From Rhyzopertha dominica (taxonomy: Eukaryota > Arthropoda > Insecta > Coleoptera > Bostrichidae): DNA of 64,000 nt. The stretch spans positions 27,891,327 to 27,955,326 of the forward strand of contig QCXZ01000137.1 of the NCBI GenBank assembly GCA_025024175.1, read 5' to 3'. This document shows, piece by piece, positions 59,360-64,000 of this stretch. The notes beneath the pieces are model-generated. The model was not told where the DNA came from and searched no databases. It saw only the letters and a program-made list of their open reading frames with translations. A program made the position numbers and the translations under genes. Numbering within the stretch: position 1 is the stretch's first letter; each line of letters starts with the position of its first letter.

Positions 59360-59900
59360 CTTTTTGCAATCTTGTGATGGACATTACTTTAGAAACAACA
59401 TTTTATTTTTTGACGAAGCTACTTTTTGCCTAGACATATATATAAATAAACATAATTGCCTCTAGTTGTCTAGTGAAAAGCAACACAGTATGGTGGAACG
59501 GCATACATAATATCATCAGAAACTCTATGTGTCAGTTGGTATTATTGGGGAACACATTATTATCATACTTTATAAATGGAAATGTAACAATCTGTATCTA
59601 CCGGAATGTTCTACTTGATAATATTGTACCTAACATTGCACATTTATTACCAGATAGAGATCGATCAGGAATGCCAAACTGCAATATCTGGTTTCAAGAA
59701 GACGGCTCTCCGCCATATTTTGAATTTAATGCCCGCCTGCATCTGAATAACATCTTCAAAGGAAGGGGGATAGGACATGGTTGAATATTGAATGGCCTGC
59801 TAGGCCGCCTGACTACATTCATTTAAAAAGCCATATGTAAAAAATTTGCAACAGCTGAGAGCCAAAATCGGGCACGAAATTGCGGAATTTCTGCGATTTA
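59360..59900 (+). pseudogene. Tc1/mariner-superfamily transposase fragment
   Basis: Around 59403-59440 the frame reads ILFFDEATFCLD followed by NKHNC, the region of the first catalytic Asp ('F.DEATF......NRHNCR.W'). After a stop (59463-59465), SSEKQH matches the '.SENPH' motif. The frame that follows includes VTICIYRNVLLDNIVP and IWFQEDGSPPYFEFNARLHL, the region of the second Asp ('.FQQDGAPPH....R..L...F..RWIGR'). Sequence after the next stop (NGLLGRL, in place of 'WPPRSPDLTPLDF') is eroded, so the third acidic residue is not preserved. No TIRs were found around it. It is a dead copy. Whether it once mobilised the mariner-type MITEs in this window cannot be told. Confidence 0.75.
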
Positions 59901-61740
59901 TTAGGCTATTTTCAAGCTGCAGGTCTTGAAAAACATTTGATGTAAAGATTTATGTAAGTGAATAAAGAATACAAATATTACAATTACGATTATTATTCAT
60001 ATTTATATTATTATTATAAAAACCACCACACCTGCAAACCCTGCGTTGTCAACGGTTATTGTCATTTATTTATAAACACTACTTTTCACAAAAAATTGCT
60101 TGGTGTTCGTTTAAAAAATACAAATAAATACGCTACCATGGAAGTGGGTTAACGAACAGAAACAAAAAGTAAATTAGCAAAAAAAATACTTTTAGGGCAA
60201 TTTGCTGTATAGAATTACATACTTTTGATTAATTTTGACAATAATCAGTACTAATCGACCACTGAAAGTCCACATATTGTGCAAACAACTAATATGTATT
60301 ATAGTGCTTAATTAATACATAAAGTACTGGAATATAATTTCCTCTATTTCATTTAACAATCGAGTACAAAACAATGATACATCAAAGGACTCGGAGCTTC
60401 TATTATATCCTATAAACAAGCTGAAGCTTAACGTGGATTAAAACTTTGATGTCAAAGTGCGCTGGCAACAAAGCCACAGTTTCTACATGTTTACCTACAT
60501 CGAGGGTGCGAAAATTTTTGCAAGCACGTTATGCTAGTCATCTATATTGCGCATACGAACAGAGCACAAAAACAATGCCAGACCGCAGCTTAGCAAAGGC
60601 ATTATAAATATTCATAACAATACTTTCATATCTGTGTATATTACCCTCGCCTATGTCAAGAGGGATCAACATCCAGAGTTTGCACGGCTTCCACGTATGT
60701 TGTTATATATTCCTCGTGCGAGACAAACAGCACAAAACGCGTCTCGTATAATTTCTTGTTTCATATGACACCGCCGGCCGCCGCACCGTTTGCTCTGATG
60801 CGGTCCCGCAGCAATTGCATTTGAGATTGCATGCCGTTTTCAAAATTAGGTTGTCTAAAAAAATCATTCGTGAAAATCTCGAAACTAACCGGTTAAAATG
60901 CTTAAGAACGTAATATAATCCATTTAAATAAGCAGGACGTCCACGTCATCCTAGATGATGATCCATGTGAGCACTGTTATTATATTCGCGCCATCCGCCA
61001 TCATACGACATTTGGAATTCATATTTTTCGCTGTGAACCGTGTATGCATTAGAAATAAGGTGTTATTTCTACTTCTGAAACACATGATAGTGTTTTCGTT
61101 GGGCAAAATTAATAATAATAATTAATATAATAATAAGCCAAATTTTGGGCACCTATATCTAATAAATTGAGCCAAGAAAAATTGTCATTCGGCAGAAAAC
61201 CACATGCTATCACAATAAAATACTTCGAACTGTCACTTTATACAACCTAAGTGAATTTATTCCGGTCAGTTAAAAATATAATAATTATTAAACGAAATCC
61301 ATATGCAAGGGTGTTGCCAACACAATCCACTGGTCACTGACCAGTATTTAATATTATAGTTTATAGGCTTAATCCAAATTTGACATGCACAATCATATTC
61401 AGCATCAAAAATCAGTTGCAATGACACCCACGAAGCAATATATAAAATTTATTTGTGTGAAAAAATGGCATGTTGACCTTAAAGGCAACACGATACTGAC
61501 CATACCTCAAAAAAAGTTATTTGGGCACGCCTACAGATGAATCCAACGCTTATAGAAGATCTCACTATAAATGGGTTACGCTAACAAGGACGCAGCAATT
61601 AACTAGAAGGTTAGAAAACGCACCTTGCGCGACTGAGTTTGAGACCTAAATTCATGACAAAGTTCTAAGTTGCCCCCGTCCTAGCCTTCTACTATCAACA
61701 CTGTACAAACGAAATGAGAATTCAATTCCACATTGTTTAT
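59901..61740. other. unassigned interval
   Basis: Simple AT-rich sequence with ATT-type repeats lies near 59985-60020. A short GC-rich patch lies at 60770-60810. No supported gene. Confidence 0.4.
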
Positions 61741-61741
61741 A

Positions 61742-62195
61742 CAGGGTTTCTATAAATGATTCATACAACGCAGGCGGCGTTGATTTCGGAATTCTTTGTG
61801 CCGCCTTTTTGTTAACTACTTCCAAACTACAATAAGCACAGTGATCATTCAGCATGATAGTCCTGAAGAGAAGGTTGCAGACTTGCAGATCAAGTTACAG
61901 TAATGAAAGTGATGGCTTTACAATTTACGGTTCTAGTTTTCCGTTAAAGGTAAAAAATAATAATAATTATTGGTATAATAAGCTTGTGGTACCTAACCTC
62001 TCCAGTCTACACCCTTGCATTGTGAAAGCTTTGTGTAGTGCAGCTAACGTTACTAGCACTTCAGTCCATCGTAGTACAACCATTTAACATGCTTACTGAT
62101 GTTGCACAACTACAAATACGATACATAACCTAAAAGTTATACGAAACCTGATTTAATCTACAACTTCCACAAGCGCCCTGGATGCATGAACCCTG
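61742..62195 (+). mobile_element. mariner-type MITE, copy 4 (longer form)
   Basis: This 454-bp copy starts CAGGGTTTCTATAAATGA and ends with GCGCCCTGGATGCATGAA then CCCTG, its right TIR shortened by deletion. TA flanks both sides (61740-61741, 62196-62197). It shares with the 12.9-kb copy the internal block around GTGCAGCTAACGTTACTA that copies 1 and 2 lack. Confidence 0.8.
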
Positions 62196-62197
62196 TA

Positions 62198-62707
62198 CAA
62201 AACGTAGTGTGTTTTTTTTAAATTGTGCGTATTGGATTTGTACATTTGTACAAATGTGGTTGTGACTGTCCAACATCTTTGGGCATGCCTTACCAGGATA
62301 ACTCGTTTAGTTGCGTTGCCAATTGCCAATCGTTAAAAGCCGTACCGTCGTTTTCAAAGTGCACAGTTGCTGTTATTTGACAATTTGCTTTCATTTATGC
62401 CGGCGTATCCACACCAATTAATTATTTTTAAATTTTATTTTAAATAAGCTTTTTATACAAATAATTATTAAACTGATTTATTTAATTTTGTTTCACTGAA
62501 AACAATTGGTACAACTGATGACAGTTGGTTTGACCATATTATTACGATACGGGTTCGAATAATTTTCTGACGTAGTGTCCTTTATTTAAACACCAAAACG
62601 AAGTACGCTAAATCTAAACACAACTATACTCCGATCACCAAACAGATGGAGTGATCATGATGCGTGTCCTTCGCGCATTTTTTAAACCATGATCAATTCA
62701 TTATTTT
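62198..62707. other. unassigned interval
   Basis: No supported feature. Confidence 0.35.
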
Positions 62708-63578
62708 ACTTCCAAATCCAACGGATGGTATTGTATCGCGAAAAAAATTTCAAAAATTTTCATTTGCTAAATCGCTTTAAAATGGTCTAAAACGTAAAAA
62801 ACATTATTAGAGCAAAAAAAATTCTTGTCTGTGTGTCGGTGTGTCTGTGTGTCTGTGGTATTGTTTGTGGACACGATAACTTTCGAAAGACTTAATGTAT
62901 GAACTTGAAATTTGGCAAACGTATGGATCTCAACTACCCAAAGCGACCTATTGTTTTTGGGGTAAGTAGGGTATCGGTAAGAGAGCGAAATTGAGGGTTA
63001 ACTACCCTTTTTGCAAATTTTTATTTTTTTTTCGTTTTAGTATGTGATTAGTAGTATAACTGCGAATATTATTTATTTTCGGTGCAGCAAATTGTTTAGG
63101 ATATTAGCAAAAAAGCGTCACTTAAAGAAAACCGTTTTTCCTAAATATATCCGAATATATTTAATATATTCAAATAATGAAAATATCATCAGATAGGAAA
63201 TAAAATTTCTCACAAAAAGTGCCTTAGAAAATTTATCCAAAATTTTGATATTTTCGAAATATTTATAAAAAAACATGGTCCCTGTTCGTACGATTTTTTT
63301 TTAATTTTGGTATTATATAGGAAATCAAATTTCTGATCGGAAAGCACTCTTATAATTTTTTTGTTAAGTTAGTACTTTTCGAGTTATTTAGAAAAGAAAC
63401 AGATTTTAATAATTTATGTATTTTTGCTAATATAAGAAAAACCGTTTGTCTTAGAAAAACTGTGTAGCAAGAAAAAATGCTCAAAACCTGATTACTAATC
63501 GTATAGTATAAGAAATAAAAAGGTGAATGTTATTTTGACAATTGGATGTGAAAGTATTGTAATCAATTTGCAGCGGTT
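62708..63578 (+). repeat. dispersed repeat family, copy C
   Basis: An 871-bp copy from ACTTCCAAATCCAACGGATG to TTTGCAGCGGTT. It aligns along its whole length with the 54.4-kb copy, with scattered substitutions and short indels. Non-coding. Confidence 0.8.
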
Positions 63579-64000
63579 CTTTAGTTAATTGTTCAGTAGT
63601 CAAAAATTTGTTATAGAGATTAAGTCGGATTTCAATAAACAGCATCAAATCCGATAACGTACAAGATGCATACAATTCACGTAATCACTCCATCTAATTC
63701 GGTGATCGGAGTATATTTTAACTGTCGGATAAATTCGTGTAACGTTAAAATTGGAAAGCCGATAAATTCGATCAACATATTTTAGAGCATAATTAAATAT
63801 GTAAGTGTAACATGATAAATAAGCCAGTAGGTGTGCGTTAATTTTTGAAAGCAACATATTTTAAGCGGCGAAATTTTAAGGAATCGCATTTATTCGTGTA
63901 TCACAAAAATTTAACTAACATATAATTGCTGAAAACAAATAAATAAAATAATTTTAATTATGAGAAGTGTATTACTTTTGAAAGTATATCAATTAGAATT
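63579..64000. other. unassigned end of window
   Basis: No supported feature. Confidence 0.35.

Overview
The window reads as AT-rich, repeat-dense nuclear DNA of an animal, most likely an insect or another arthropod. The evidence is spliced coding sequence with GTAAGT donors and a mix of P, Tc1/mariner, hAT, PIF/Harbinger-like, Penelope-like, R4/Dong-like and Ty3/gypsy elements. I see no convincing host gene exon. Almost every long open frame belongs to a transposable element. The species cannot be fixed from the sequence alone.

Layout. 1-7.5 kb: mostly unassigned AT-rich DNA with a decayed Ty3/gypsy RT/RNase H relic (about 3.2-3.6 kb), two mariner-type MITEs and a diverged direct duplication. 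7.5-8.55 kb: a short THAP-domain element with terminal inverted repeats (TIRs), probably a deletion derivative of a P-like transposon. 8.9-9.3 kb: an inverted repeat that looks like Penelope terminal sequence. 10-18 kb: small inverted-repeat elements, a third MITE copy, and a large foldback structure built on TTCGCGAACGAAC-type words. 20-22.7 kb: one copy of a three-copy dispersed repeat, then a degraded non-LTR retrotransposon.

24.8-29.85 kb is the best-preserved element: a complete 5,038-bp P-superfamily transposon. It has exact TIRs, equally spaced subterminal repeats, an 8-bp target duplication and a three-exon transposase gene on the minus strand. The gene can be read without a break for 886 codons: THAP zinc finger, coiled coil, RNase H-like core with D, D and E, and a C-terminal region. 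Both introns carry other repeats.

30.5-32.1 kb holds a decayed Penelope-like element (GIY-YIG end) interrupted by a 225-bp hAT-type MITE with a perfect 8-bp target duplication, then a SINE fragment cut by an LTR element. 32.13-43.49 kb is that LTR element twice in tandem (period 6,445 bp, copies nearly identical), ending in a 100-N assembly gap. It encodes Gag and a protease in the -1 frame, joined by a canonical T TTA AAC slippery heptamer. It lacks reverse transcriptase, RNase H and the integrase core, so it looks non-autonomous, needing enzymes from elsewhere.

43.6-64 kb is again mostly unassigned. It contains a possible degenerate satellite (47-48.2 kb), a PIF/Harbinger-type MITE and a neighbouring inverted-repeat structure (50.6-51.2 kb), two more copies of the dispersed repeat, a tRNA-like SINE head, a 2.5-kb inverted-repeat element with a Penelope relic nested in it (56.3-58.8 kb), a broken mariner-type transposase (59.4-59.9 kb) and a fourth mariner-type MITE (61.7-62.2 kb).
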